64,000 nucleotides of DNA, taken from contig NC_135140.1 of NCBI RefSeq assembly GCF_051014445.1, positions 14,687,501 to 14,751,500 of the forward strand. The letters are read 5' to 3'. A program made the translations under genes and the position numbers. Source of the DNA: Colletes latitarsis (taxonomy: Eukaryota; Arthropoda; Insecta; Hymenoptera; Colletidae). The notes below the pieces were generated by a model. It made no database searches, was not told the DNA's origin, and saw only the letters and a program-made list of their open reading frames with translations. This document shows, one piece after another, positions 32,860-46,501 of this stretch (the first letter of the stretch is position 1; each line of letters starts with the position of its first letter).

Positions 32860-35800
32860 GGTTTTCTTGCAAATTAATTTCGTGGTTCGGTGTACGACCG
32901 TACGACGAAAATTGTGTACCATTTATTTAGAGATTACAAGAATTATACTTTAAATTAAAAAATTGTACTTATTCGCGATTAGAATTACGTCTGAATCCAA
33001 CCGAACACATATTAAGTTCCAAAATAGTCCCTAAGTGGAGTGCCAAATCAGAACCTGATCGACAGACTGTTCACTGAATGAGATCGGACAGCATCGATCG
33101 ATCAGATTCCAATTAGAGCATGGGAAATCGGAACTGGTCCTAATTAGAACCCAAGAATTTTTCCACGCGAGGACCTAATGACAATCGTTTTAGTCAGATG
33201 CAGAATGCACACGTATTCCGTGTTGGCATTTTGTTAAATTATAAATGGAAAAATGCAACCACGCTATTTTTGCTTTTAAAGAAATTATATGTTTCTCTCA
33301 ATCAATAATCCTCGTATAATAAATTCTCCGATAAACACTTAACGATACATGCTTTGAGAATTGAATTTCCAATTAAAAAATAACAGTTGTACATTATTAC
33401 TTCGACTTCTTTCTCCGTCGCTTTCTTCGTCGCTTGTGGAAGGAGAACGACACGATTGAAAGCCACGTCTCGATGATTCAGCTGCATATAAATTCATCCC
33501 TCTCGAAAAATGAAAAATTAATCTTATAAAAACTCGCGACGTCCGAGCCAAGTGCCAGAAGGCATTCTTGATAGGTCTCTCATGAAATATTGAGGGACCG
33601 GAAAAATAAAAAAAGTTCTGATGGCAACTTAATACGTCCGACGAGCGTTCCTCGTCGTGTCGCGGGCAACAAGGGCAAAGAATATGCAAAACAGAGAGAT
33701 GCAAGTGGGCAGAGGGGGCTGCAAGGGGTCTATGGATGCTCGAAACTCGAAACAGGCCGTGGATCATTTAAATATTGCACGGGGAATGGTTAAATAAACC
33801 AGAAGGTCGAGCGTACGGGCGGAATTTCGAATCAGCTCTCGCGAAATGCCCGAAAACTCCATACTGGTTTTATCAAACAAAATGCCTCACGTTCCGTGGC
33901 CATAAAACGTTTCTCGGTTCGCGTTCCACTCTTTACTTTATCAGAAATTAGAACATTCACGGTTGTATCCAGATCGACTCGAAACAACCGCAATTTCGAA
34001 ACGTTCGCAATGGAAAACGAAATTGAACATTTTTACCGTTAATATCGTAATTGGTATCCGAGTTGGACATCGTTCTCGATAAATATTTATCTCGGATAGT
34101 TTCTCGAATGAATCCATAACTAATTTTATTGTTTGAAGTCATTTTTTGATTTACCGTGTCATTGAAGAGTCTACTTACATACCTGAAGGTATTTCGAACA
34201 GTACGAATTAATTTATGCAAAGTATTTCGGAGTAAACGATAGTTAGAGACCGTAGTTGGAGAACATTTCGCAGAAAATCCAATAATTTAAAACTCCATCC
34301 TAGTCGCCTGCGCAAAATATCTCGTCCATTCGGGCGACGCTAAAATTTTTCTAAAATGTGCATTTCAAAGGGCGAGACTGAAATCGCGTTAACTTCCCTT
34401 CACTTCCACCGATTCTCGCTTTTCTTTGATCCGTTCCTTTTCCTTTCGTTCGCCGACTCTTCCTTTATACACAGGCCACTTAAGCCGCCTTAATTAATTG
34501 CAATCCGTTCTCTCGAAATGAGAGAGTTTACTCCGATGGAAAAATAGTCGCATTAAAATACTCTATGGCGTTTAAACGCCCCAAACCCTTTTGTTAAAGC
34601 TCTTAAAAGCTTCCTACGTTTTATAAATTTAATACAAACGCGTGACTAAATTGATCAAATTTGGAAATTTCTACACTTTACCTACGAAGAAGATATATTT
34701 ATATAATTTCATTTTTTTAAATTGGTTCTTTATTCTTCGATCAAACTTCTTTATGTTACGACATCAACCCCTAAAACTCGCCCCGCTTGAGCACGCTAAT
34801 TAATTGCAGCCTGTTCTCGCGCGCGTGCCGGGAGAGTTTACATTCCCCCGAACTCCGTCTCTAATTATTAACTTAATTAATAATTCGATTTTAACGGTTG
34901 GGAATCACAATTTTCTTACGCCCTGCTCCTCCGTTCGACACCGTGAATCGATATTATCGCCGCGCGCTTTAATTTCGACCAAGCATCCCGGCGGACTTAA
35001 TTAACGACGTAATTAACGCTCCACCTTCGGCAACCAAAAAGGAAAAAGGAAGCCTTCCCTTCTACCGCGGAAAAAAAAAGAAAAGTAATCCCAATAGAAA
35101 ACAACAGGCAACCGAACGTCTTGAGTATCCCTTTGAGACTAAAACTTTTTAATTTAAAAAATTCTACGCGAAACAGAAATTAAAAAAAAGCAAAGAAACG
35201 CATTCGTTCGCGTAATACGGGGCTACGCAAATTTTTATGGTCGGATATCCACTTTTGGAAACAATAATTTCGTACGAAACGATTACTTCGATCCATCGAG
35301 AAACAAACTGAAGAGGATTAATTCGAGAGTGGCTTGATCGCCATCGAAATCTTTCGCCCTATTTACCAGCAATCAGGAGCACCGCCGCAGCTCTGTTATT
35401 TTCTTATCAAACATCATTGCTCCTCGTTTCCGCTTTAATCAGGGCGCAATCGTCACGGTAATTAAGAGTTCTTGTCGACGACAATTAGCAGTCACCCTTC
35501 TGTGTACCCTAAACATGCATACGTGTACTGTGTAATAACTGTTTCGTCAAGAGATCAACGTCCTCGGTGAACGAGTATAGATTGGACATCCAGACAAAAA
35601 AATACATAATTTCTAACCCCACGATTTTCAGCCGAATACTCCAATAGTTTCTGAAAGAGATTAATCTTTTTTCACAGTTAAGCGGAAAAATTGTAGCGAT
35701 CGTTTCACTATCGACGCTGTTGGATAAAATACAAATTTAATCGACGATTCCTGAGCGTCACGAAGGATGCAATGGGAACAAACCGTCGAACGCGACAACT

Positions 35801-36009
35801 TTCGTCTAGAATCTAGCTCGCAGCGTGTAAAAACGCAATTTCTGCAGATAGCAGCGCCTCTTTCCGCGCATTTTTCGCACACTCATTGAATTTCACGTAA
35901 AACTTGCTCCGCGGGGCTGCGGAACTGCAAATCTAACGCGATTTTCACCGCGCTAACGAGACCTGGTGATACGCGCAATTCCGTAAAATCGTAAACTAAA
36001 ATGCAACGC
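32860..36009. other. no gene seen
   Basis: AT-rich. The stretches 34488-34535 and 34795-34843 share a local duplication (TTAATTAATTGCA.YC..TTCTC and GAGAGTTTAC) that is not part of a named repeat. Confidence 0.45.
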
Positions 36010-37505
36010 GAAACGCCTTAAAATACCAGAAAAAAAATTGTGCCCGTAGAATTTGAAACCTAACAACGGGAGTTTTTAATTTAAAAGTATTTTTTCACCA
36101 GGCAAAGATCACTATCCTGAATTGGTGACGGTATTCATTCATAACGCAATGTATCAAAGGTGCCTTAAAATACTAGAGAAAACTGTCCCCGTTGAATTTG
36201 GAACCTAACAACGGGAGTTTTTAATTTAAAAGTATTTCTTCAACCAGGCAAAGATCACTATCCTGAATTGGTGACGGTATTCATTCATAACGCAATGTAT
36301 CAAAGGTGCCTTAAAATACTAGAGGAAACTGTCCCCGTAGAATTTGGAACCTAACAACGGGAGTTTTTAATTTAAAAGTATTTCTTCAACCAGGCAAAGA
36401 TCACTATCCTGAATTGGTGACGGTATTCATTCATAACGCAATGTATCAAAGGTGCCTTAAAATACTAGAGAAAACTGTCCCCGTAGAATTTGAAACCTAA
36501 CAACGAGAGTTTTTAATTTAAAAGTATTTCTTCAACCAGGCAAAGATCACTATCCTGAATTGGTGACGGTATTCATTCATAACACAATGTATCAACGCGA
36601 AAGGGGCCTTAAAATACTAGAGAAAACTGTCCCTGTAGAATTTGAAACCTAACAACGGGAGTTTTTAATTTAAAAGTATTTCTTCAACCAGGCAAAGATC
36701 ACTATCCTGAATTGGTGACGGCATTCATTCGTAACGCAATGTATCAAAGGTGCCTTAAAATACAAGAGAAAACTGTGCCCGTAGAATTTGGAACCTAACA
36801 ACGGGAGTTTTCAATTTAATTTCTTCAACTCGACAATTGTTTGCCAGGCAAAGATCACTATCCTGAATTGGTGACGGTATTCATTCATAACGCAATGTAT
36901 CAAAGGTGCCTTAAAATACTAGAGAAAACTGTCCCCGTAGAATTTGAAACCTAACAACGGGAGTTTTTAATTTAAAAGTATTTCTTCAACCAGGCAAAGA
37001 TCACTATCCTGAATTGGTGACGGTATTCATTCATAACACAATGTATCAAAGGTGCCTTAAAATACTAGAGGAAACTGTCCCCGTAGAATTTGGAACCTAA
37101 CAACGGGAGTTTGTAATTTAAAAGTATTTCTTCAACCAGGCAAAGATCACTATCCTGAATTGGTGACGGTATTCATTCATAACACAATGTATCGACGCGA
37201 AAGGGGCCTTAAAATACTAGAGAAAACTGTCCCCGTAGAATTTTTGAACTTAACAACGGGAGTTTTTAATTTAAAAGTATTTCTTCAACCAGGCAAAGAT
37301 CACTATCCTGAATTGGTGACGGTATTCATTCGTAACGCAATGTATCAAAAGTGTCTTAAAATACTAGAGAAAATTGTGCCCGTAGAATTTGGAACCTAAC
37401 AACGGGAGTTTTCAATTTAATTTCTTCAACTCGACAATTGTTTGCCAGGCAAAGATCACTATCCTGAATTGGTGACGGTATTCATTCATAACGCAATGTA
37501 TCAAC
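36010..37505 (+). repeat. 146-bp tandem array, about ten units, with a 600-bp higher-order period
   Basis: CCTAACAACGGG or close variants recur at about 36059, 36204, 36350, 36496, 36648, 36794, 36950, 37096, 37249 and 37394. Most spacings are 145-146. Units of 152-156 carry extra segments (ACGCGAAAGGGGCC, or CTCGACAATTGTTTG). Units from 36496 and from 37096 carry the same ordered set of variants, so four units repeat as a block of 600 bases. Each full unit also looks like an acceptor (ATTTCTTCAACCAG) followed by about 33 codons that end in TAA. Confidence 0.9.
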
Positions 37506-40500
37506 GTACACTGAACAAACGAATCGGCTTACTCAAACACCGTATTCTTAGTCTGTGCTAACAAGCCAGCTCCGATAGGAACAGCAAGTTGCGACTCGCG
37601 AAACGCAAGAGGAAATTCATGAAAGTGGTCGTTCAAGGTGCAATCGCAGCGTTCGAATACCATTCTCGGACACGGTGCTAGGTGTCTCGTACACGTTGCG
37701 TGGCTTTCCGCATCGTCTTCGAATTATTTTCGGACGCAAACGAAAGGGTCGTCGCCAAAAATACTCGCCTCGCTAATAGTGGCTTGACAGGCCGCGTGTA
37801 CGAGTGGGGAAAATGAGAACGTTTCTGACGCGACGCGATCCGGCGGAACACACCGACTCGTAAACGTCCAATAAATATAAATAACACTGCTCGAACGGGC
37901 ACGAACCGCTGAAAAAAATCCACCCACTCGAAGGAAAAATGTATCAGTCGCGGTCATAAATACAAATCCGATATTTGCTTTTTTTACGTTTCGTAACGAC
38001 CGTTTTTATTATTTGAACACCCGCCATTCGCCGGCAATGGAAGGTGTATTTAAGGTTACAGAACTCACAAATATCATTTGCTGGCAATTCAAATTAAAAG
38101 TAAATTTCTTTGTTGCAGGATATTGCTCGCGGAGACATCCCCGCCAAATCTTCGTGCATAGGACTAACTATACTTCCTCAAAAACATGAGAAATAAGGAA
38201 AATTAAACGAACAGAAGAATAGATTATGAATTTTAACCTTCACTGTTTTAACGTTGAGTGAATAAACGAACGTTGAACGTTTCTCTTTATTTTGAATTTA
38301 TTGGAAAACCCTTCGATAATTGAGATTCGAATGCTGCTCGTACGAGTGTAAAAACAAAAGATCCAATAGAAAAATGGATTTTATTTCCACCACATTTCGA
38401 TGAATTAGCAATTAGCTAAATTTTCACTGATATACAACCCGTTTGCTTCGAAACATGCTTTGAATTTACCATGCAAGCAACATGTCGATGGAAACAGGGA
38501 AACTACTCTCGTTATTATTAACCCGACCGAGGGCAGTGTTTCTAACTTGCGTTACATCCAATCGTATCGCTGGCGTTATTATACCACTGCTATTAATTAA
38601 ACGTCCGCAACGCACGGTGTTTATGATTGTTAATGTGGCCGCGCGTCAGGTATCAAATTATGTCAAAGGAACGGATGTTCTACCACAATTCAGCGAGAAA
38701 TGAAACAACGAGGTCGATCGGCGTCAACAGCAAGGCTGAATCTATTCGCGTTCTCCCCATAATGCATACGTTTCGATAAATTCGTCGCTAATTTTTCATT
38801 TCTATCCTCATCGACAATTACGGCTTCATTAAAACAGTCAGTAATTTTATAGTATTTATACACGACGATAACACATTAATGTCGCTTGAAATTTTAAACG
38901 AACCTCGTATTACGTTGATACCTGCGATAAATTTAAGCCTTTGATTTTAATTAGCAATCACAGCTGACTAATAATTCTGATCTATGTTAAACGACCTTAC
39001 ATGACGACGACATTAGTATTGCTTGACATTTTAAACGAGGGAAGGACGCGAACTGCTCGACTTCGATATTAATATGCTTTTGCAGAATAATAGTAGTGTG
39101 ATCCCTTTTGGAGTACGTAAAATATTACGATATTAAGACACGAAAATGTAAGCGAATCGGTAATAATTTGACAATATAGTTTATCGAGGGCGTCGCGAAC
39201 AAATACCATTATTTAAATATTTTGGGAATGAATTGAAAACGTAACGCCAGAAAGTTGGAAACCTTGGACTGCTTCAAATTATACCCCAAGTATGCGTCAC
39301 ATATAGCCAAAATTTGGCCGCTGTACAATTGCTCAAAAATGATTAATTCGCTTCTCAGACACCTGACCTAAATGTTCACCAGAACACACACTTCCACGCA
39401 ATTACGAATAAAAATGATTTAAAAATTTCTTTATTAATTTATTATAAATTCTTCGAGATATTGCTTCGAAAATAAAACCGTTCCCTCTTCTCATAACTGT
39501 TTCAAGAACCGAAATCGATATTATGACTGTTTTAAACTCCTGATTAATATTCTAAAGTAGTCTAATTTATTAAGCTCAGACTTAATCGGTAATCGTTAGA
39601 AACGCGATGCAGGTGAGAGTCAACGGAGCTTTTATCGCGCACATCGAGCAAGCTCGAGACGACAGCGCAGATTGACTTCCTGACAACTGCATTTAACCTT
39701 CGACAGCCTTTCATTGTCGAAAACTCCCGGAGGCATGGTAAACACGCTCGTTAACTCGACCAGGAATTCGTGTCGTCTTTGAGGCACCGTGTTAACAAGA
39801 AACGAGAACTCGCCCCGTTAAAACTGCTTCTCATTTTCTGGTATTTCGACAGCGACGATTAAAGATCGCAAGATCAAACTACTGGGAAACCGTTTCTGAT
39901 TTGCCAGTTTGTCAGTCGTAAAATAAAGAAGTTCCATAAATAAATATTAAACATCCATTCCATTTTATTCCATTTTAAAAAAAACAAGGTTACCTTTAAA
40001 GCGTTCAACAAATAAAAAATAAATAAAATAGTTGTGTTTCCCCCCTTGAAACCAAGTTTTAGTATTTTTATTTAAAGCTTTCAAACGAACACCCTGTATA
40101 TCTGTTTTTACACGAATGAACGAGTAAATGAAAAGTGACTATGGCAGGAAAGCTTAAATTTGTTTCGAGGATAAATCGAATTTGTTTAATTTCCGAAAAC
40201 GAATCTATTTCGTTGGTTGAATTGTCTCAAACGGAACGACTAAAAATTCATTCCTGTATAACAGTTTTGTCCCGGTTATAACAGAATTTCTGCGCGTATC
40301 CGGTGTTTCTTCGCGATGTTAAGAAAGTGTCTTTCCTTTTGTGCAGTTTCCAACAGAAGCGTTCCCCGTGTCTACAGTGTTTTGCGACCGTTTCTTGAAT
40401 ATTGTTAGAACACTTTGCACGACAGCGAGCACGAAGCGCGCCTTATTTATCGCCGACGACGAAGCTCTTCACTTTGACGTGTGCGAGCTGTTCTTCGCAG

Positions 40501-41193
40501 AGAAACATAAATCCAACCGTAACGTACGGACCGCGACACAGAAAAGGCGGACGCTGATAAACAAATGCCGATTCACGACTATATTTGTTTCAACTTATCT
40601 GCATTACGCGATACAGGTAACTGTATCGTTCCCAGATACGGATTAAAACGTTGACTGTCAGATCAAAACGAGACCTAAACTTTGATTTCAGACAATCCTA
40701 AACTTGAAAGTCGTAATATTCCTTAGAAGTTAATTTTTCGTATATTCTTTGGAATTTAAAAGAAAAGGAAACGATGGAATTCCGACCGTTTTGCGAAACG
40801 AACAGACCAAAAACCATCTGGTTCGCTATGAACGTGAACTATGGCCGGCACCAAAATTGAGCGAAAATATTGAAATATAAAATTTTGACAGCATTGTGTA
40901 TCTGATTTATCGATTTTTCTTTCTGTTTTATTTCCCGCGCGCAAAACACAATAGTAAAAAAAACTTCGAATATTGAAAATTTTTGTACGGACGATAGAAA
41001 CACGTGTGCTGAAGATTTCTACCTGAATTTGACGCCAAACCGGACTATTGAAACTTGAGATATTGTAACAATTATTTGTTAAAATATGGTTTCGAGAAAA
41101 ACGCGTGTAACCAAAGCGTATCAGACAGGAATTTTGGTTGATGTTTCGATGACGACTCTCTGTTTAAAATACATTGGGTGACACTTCCCACAC
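37506..41193. other. no gene seen
   Basis: AT-rich. CACCCTG followed by TA at 40090-40098 is a lone right end of a CAGGGTGT-type element; its left end was not found. The frame at 40341-40646 has no supporting context. Confidence 0.45.
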
Positions 41194-41243
41194 TCACCGG
41201 CAGAGGGCTGCGATCAAGTCTTGCCTCTCTCACAAGTACTCGA
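41194..41243 (+). promoter_or_regulatory. CTCF-like motif within a short repeat, copy 3
   Basis: 41197-41208 reads CCGGCAGAGGGC, one mismatch to CCASYAGRKGGC. It is followed by the complement of the partner sequence in the other copies (CTCTCTCACAAGTACTCGA, 41225-41243). The whole unit is inverted relative to the copies at 8973 and 9981, about 31-32 kb away. Confidence 0.35.
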
Positions 41244-44200
41244 CCGAAATTTTTAAATATCTGTTAAATCGATGTTTTTGAAACATTATATTCGACAGAA
41301 AAGAGATGAAACGTACAAACCTTAAAAACCTTCTCGTTTTCTTAAAAACTTTTCGATATCCAGTCAACAGAGAAAAATGTCGTGGAGTAGAGCAATTAGG
41401 GGGTAGCGAGTAGGCGATCGAGAATTTCGACAGCAAATGAAAAGTGTCGGCTGCAGAAAAGAAACGTCAGAAACTGGACCAGAGCAACCAGTGTATTCGA
41501 CAACGTCGTTTCTTTTCCGTACAAATACGCTCTATTCAAGTTAATTTAAGCTGGTTACCGACGCTATAATGGCCGTTCTATACTCCGTCTCTAAATATAC
41601 TTGTGTTTTTAGTTCGTGGCCACCTTGCATGTAATCGTAATAAACAATGAAGTAACGTGTCCATTAATTATTCGCTGGGCGATCGAGTGCATTCACATTG
41701 CACCAGTTTCTCAACGAGTGGACGCTGTCGGTTGCTCGTTCTACTGGAAAGTTTCGCGGAGTTTATGGCTCGCATGATTAAACTGTGCCAATAAATTGTG
41801 ACATGCGACTCGTTCGCTTCAACGGACGACGCTTGATGTCGCGGGAGCACGCGACACCCAACAACGGCGTTTCCACGATACTAGAACGGGAAAAAGTTAC
41901 TCCTCGACTGGTAATTTTCGCAAACTTTTCGCAAATGCGGGTCATTCCACGCCCAAATCGATCACTTTTTGCGGTCGATGTCGCGGACTTTCGTTGAATT
42001 AAATTCTAACGTAGCCCGCTAAAAAATTCTTTAAAAACTCGTCGCTATGAACTGACAAAAATTGATCTCCCTCAATTCCTATAGCGAAACAAAAAAGTAT
42101 ACTAGTATTTTTTTACCTTATATAAACAATTGATTATTTTTTAACAGTACATAGAAATGTCCCTCGATACTAGTTATTGTAAATGCACGATATCTGTTAA
42201 GGATTAAGCTAATCAAGTTACGCGGTTCATCCTGTATATACACTGTCAAATACAACAATGTAAACTATTCTGCTCGCGAGATTAACTATAGAAAACGGTT
42301 GAATCATGAGATGTTACACGTTAAACGAGAGACCGTGTCTATGAATAGAAAATCCGACATAACTGATCTAATTTGGTCCCGAACTGTACAGCATTTCCGT
42401 GGTACAACAATAATGCACTTTGTGCGTATTTAACTCTTGGACCATTGTGGTATATGTAGCTGGCGCAGAGCCCATTCACAGATCACATTGTTTACTAAAT
42501 TCTATTGGAGTACAATGTTTTCAGTTTGGTTCGCGAACTATTAACAAAACTGCAAAATTTTTACTTTTAGAATTAAATGCACAGAAAAGTGCAACGTGTT
42601 GCTTCCTGAAAAATTGTTCCTTGTCAACGAATACTAACGAACACACAAGAGTACGAAGTATATGAAATTATCTGGCTGGCTCGGTCATTATCACACTTAT
42701 CAACGCTCAATTATTTTTTTGTGGGGTGCTTCTCTGTTGTTTATAACGAAATCCCTACAATTCAGAATACGTATTGTACTATGAACCGCGGAAATGCTAT
42801 AAGAAATGCCATTCAATCATTCACTTATCGCGTGCAGAAATGCACTGGTGCGGTCGATCAGTACTTTAAGCACCTAATCGAGTAGACTAATTCGTTATTC
42901 TCCTCTCCGTTTCATTGTTTTTACGTTTCAAATGCCTTGTAATTCCTCCCTGAATTCTGAAGGTAAAAAAAATATACAAATCATGTCAGAACCTTATCAT
43001 CCTCGTGCATTCGTTCACGCATGACCCGTATAAGAACGGGATTACAGAGAGTAATTGAAAAGTGTCGTAAATGGTGGTCGTTGCAAAGCAGGGTACGACT
43101 GTATAACGATATATCGGCAAACCTGTTATCTTCAATTATCTCTCGAAAGCAGTATATCATTACAAACAGCCGCGACATTATCGCGACTGCGCCCGGGGCT
43201 TGCACGCGCGCGCGAAGGAGTCAGCAAACGGTGCAACCGTTCGGCGAGTTGCACTTTGACCCGATGAAAAGTTGGCTGAAAACGCGAAGCAACAGTTGAC
43301 GCGTCGTTTAATTAGTTTCGCTCTGTGCATCGCCGGGCAAGAGCTCTCGCGCGATCCTATAAACGCTTCCGTTGTGTCTTTCGCGCGTATCCGCTACATT
43401 TGCCCCGAACGAACTTTCCAATGGAAATCGCTGACAAACGTGAAAGCAAATCGCGCGACGACGATCGAGTCGCGCAACCCGACGCTCCACACCAACCCAC
43501 CCAAACTCCAAATAAAATCAAATCAATAAACAGAAATTGTTTTTTAAATTCTACAGCTATGTTTCTCGATAATATCAAACGCGTAATGGTTTCTAGGTAC
43601 GGCGCGGGGGAGTCGCTTGCTCCGCCCATCCCCACTTTCTAGCGACGATGCGTGACTAGAGTGGGGATCTAGGCGCCAATCGGACCTGCATTCCTTTCAC
43701 TAGCCAACTTCTCGCGGATGCACAGTACAAGAGTTGTCGAAACGAAGATTCTAAGTGGTACAATTAAGGCTGGTGATTATATTGAGATTCAAAAAGAGTG
43801 CAGAATACATTGCAATATTAAATGAGAGACTCGATTCTTTAGTTTCGCGACTCGGGCCATTTTAAAACATAATTTTGACAGACAGACTTCCTTCCGTCTT
43901 CCTAGATCCATTTTTGGGAAGGATAGAGAAGTGAACGAGAAATACTCGAGGTAGAAGATTGAGAATTTTCAGAGAGAATCGTCCGGATAAAGGCGCGACA
44001 TTTCGAGGCGCTTAAGTTGAACCCATCTGAAACTCGCTGCGATGTCTGCCATTATACCGTCAAATTAAAGGCAGGAAGCAATGATACAATTACTTCGCAG
44101 TCACTTATTAAGCAGAGACTCGGCTGCATTCAGTCTTGATTGCTCGAGAAGAACAGAAGCCGGTGAAATCTGAACGTCTTCTTCTCGCATTGCTGAAAAT

Positions 44201-45224
44201 TAGTTTAGCAGAATCAGTGTGCCTCGATCGGAGCACATTCTATTGCGAGCATTCGCTGCTGGGGATCGATAAACTGTTCTACGTTGTTGATGCAGTTTAA
44301 GTACGCAACAACTTCGTATTTAGATCAAACTTTAAATTCAAAATTCTACTTGCAACTTCCACGCACCCTTCGAGTTATAAAATATTAAGTGTAATTTTAG
44401 AAAGAAAAATGCGTGATTCCAAGGGGTGCACTTTAAAATTTAATGTATTCAAAATGCCTACTAATTTAAGATGGAAGCATGGACTCTACTGAAATCGTTA
44501 GAGAAAGCGTAGAATATTCCGAAAATCGTTCCAATTATTGATAACGGACGCAAGGTAAAGTTCGTAGATGAGAACGATGCGAAAAACGAATAAACGAGAG
44601 GCAACCTGAACGAGTTTAGCATGGTTTGAATAACATTAAAACGGGTTTCGCAGCTACTAAATTGCAGCTTCGTTGCAATTTTTGCCGTGTCGCTTCAACG
44701 AGATAGCTGCTTCCGTGCTCGCAGCCAACATATACAAATGTTCTCGACTTAATTCCGCCGGCCACCGTGCAATCGTGCCGGCGACAAGCTGGAAAATTCC
44801 TAAACGAGGATCATTTAAACCGGGGTCCAAGTTTCTTGAAAAACCCGTCAGCGCCCCTAACGTTGTAACGTGCCTCGTAAAACTCCAATGAATCTTTCGC
44901 CCGTGTTCCGAAAGAAAAATTTGAAGACGGTCACGGAGATAAATGTACGCTGAGCAAATCCCTTGGTCTTGGATCTGTAGCATCGATTCTCGACGCTGCT
45001 CGCGATTAGTTCTGTTAAATCTCGACGTTTTAACAATGGAGAAAGAATAGAGATTCAGAAGACTTGCACAGGGTGGCGAGATATTAAGTTACAAATTAAA
45101 TTTTAGCATTTTTTGAGCACGACAAATCTTGGATAACTGCGAGAAACAGACGACGATAGTCTCAAAGTTATAAAAGCACCTTTACTAATATATTTTCGAG
45201 ATTTTTTAACGAGTGCATATTTAA
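41244..45224. other. no gene seen
   Basis: AT-rich with a GC- and CpG-richer patch at 43170-43680. Frames there lack ATG starts or splice context. Confidence 0.45.
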
Positions 45225-45370
45225 TCGTATTTAACACGATTTTGTAATCTATTAGAGTCAGGGTAAGAACAAATTGTATCGTGTTTGGTCTTATTTTAAT
45301 CGGTGAACTCTCGCAAATACACTGGTAAAAATTTCATTTAAAAAAAGACGAAAATAAAAAAGTTTCATTT
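45225..45370 (+). repeat. 147-bp dispersed repeat, copy 2
   Basis: Pair of 16204-16350, same orientation and roughly 85 percent similar by eye (estimate). It lies about 29 kb from its partner. The flanks are unrelated, which argues for separate insertions rather than a segmental duplication. Confidence 0.7.
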
Positions 45371-46237
45371 TTGTAATCTTACTGCAGTCGTTTCCACGAG
45401 AAAGTAAACAGTTTTGGAGAAATGTAAATGCTTCTGCAGGTGTTTGAAAAAACCGTTCGAACTCCCAATGGAGTCGTCGGATCATTAAGCAGACAATAGA
45501 GCTCTCCTATTGCGCGAAAGAGTTTAAACTTTCCATCGACGATGGAATAATCTTTCTATTTGCGAGATTTTCGAGATTTACGATAACCGACTGGTTGATA
45601 ACGACGTGCTTGTCGCGGTAAGAAGATAAAACTCACGCAAGTTGCTTAACTCACCCGTGTAATGGCAGCGCCGAAATTTTTACTACTGAACTCTCGAGTC
45701 GTTTCGCCGTTTGATTTATACCTCCTTGAATTCGAGCATTTACATCATCCATCAAAAGTTTGGGCACGCAGATTTCTTGTAAATATTGTTAGAGATTTTT
45801 AAACGACAACCTTCGGAAAAACCATTTCAGTATACTCGTAACTCGTTATACGACTCCTCTTTACGTGGCTTCTCGTTATAATTGCCTTTTAATTTTATTT
45901 TTCGAGATTTTTTAAGTTGTGTAACGCTCCCGCAGAAAAGCTTTTTAAAAGTAAGTCTTTTAAGATATTTAAGAGCTTCGGGACTTCTCAAGAGTTTCTC
46001 GAAACTTTAGAAAACTTCTGGTTTCCAATAATATTTCCAATAGAACGATTTGAGACTTACATTGTCGGATAAATGCTTACATTATATTTCGAACAGTCGT
46101 TTGACTTCCAAGTAGAATAATAAATGCTCTAGTGGTACAACGACACTTGTAATCACAATAAAAGTTTTAACTTCGCTCGTGTGAAAGATAGTACCGAAAA
46201 CCTTCAAATAGCGTAAAAATTGAAGGAATTATTACGG

Positions 46238-46501
46238 ATGTTACGACACGTCCTCTTAATATCTTATCTCATTGCTACTTATTATGACAGTTATGGGCAT
46301 TATATATTTGACGTAGAAGCTTATCAATGCTACCAAAACCAAAATATCTACGTTGTGTATTGCACACAGACATACAAAATCAACAAGCAAAACGTAGAAA
46401 TCTTGTGCTTGTTAAATAAAACGAAAAAAATAATAATCGAACTATTTAATGGAATAAACGTCATAAATAAATTATTGTATCTTACTGGCGATAAATTCTA
46501 A
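46238..46501 (+). CDS. possible small secreted protein, doubtful
   Basis: From the first ATG (46238) the frame gives 87 residues. The first about 15 are hydrophobic (MLRHVLLISYLIATYY), as in a signal peptide. The rest is rich in Y, N, I and K with three cysteines. The DNA is so AT-rich that a frame of this length can arise by chance, and no family is recognised. Confidence 0.12.
   Translation: MLRHVLLISYLIATYYDSYGHYIFDVEAYQCYQNQNIYVVYCTQTYKINKQNVEILCLLNKTKKIIIELFNGINVINKLLYLTGDKF

Noticed and set aside
36010..37505. CRISPR array
   Set aside because: The units are contiguous and have no unique spacers. The window is eukaryotic, with TA-flanked transposons and spliced-gene signals.
40341..40646. 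101-codon frame on the + strand
   Set aside because: No splice or promoter context and no recognisable family. Such lengths occur by chance in 64 kb.
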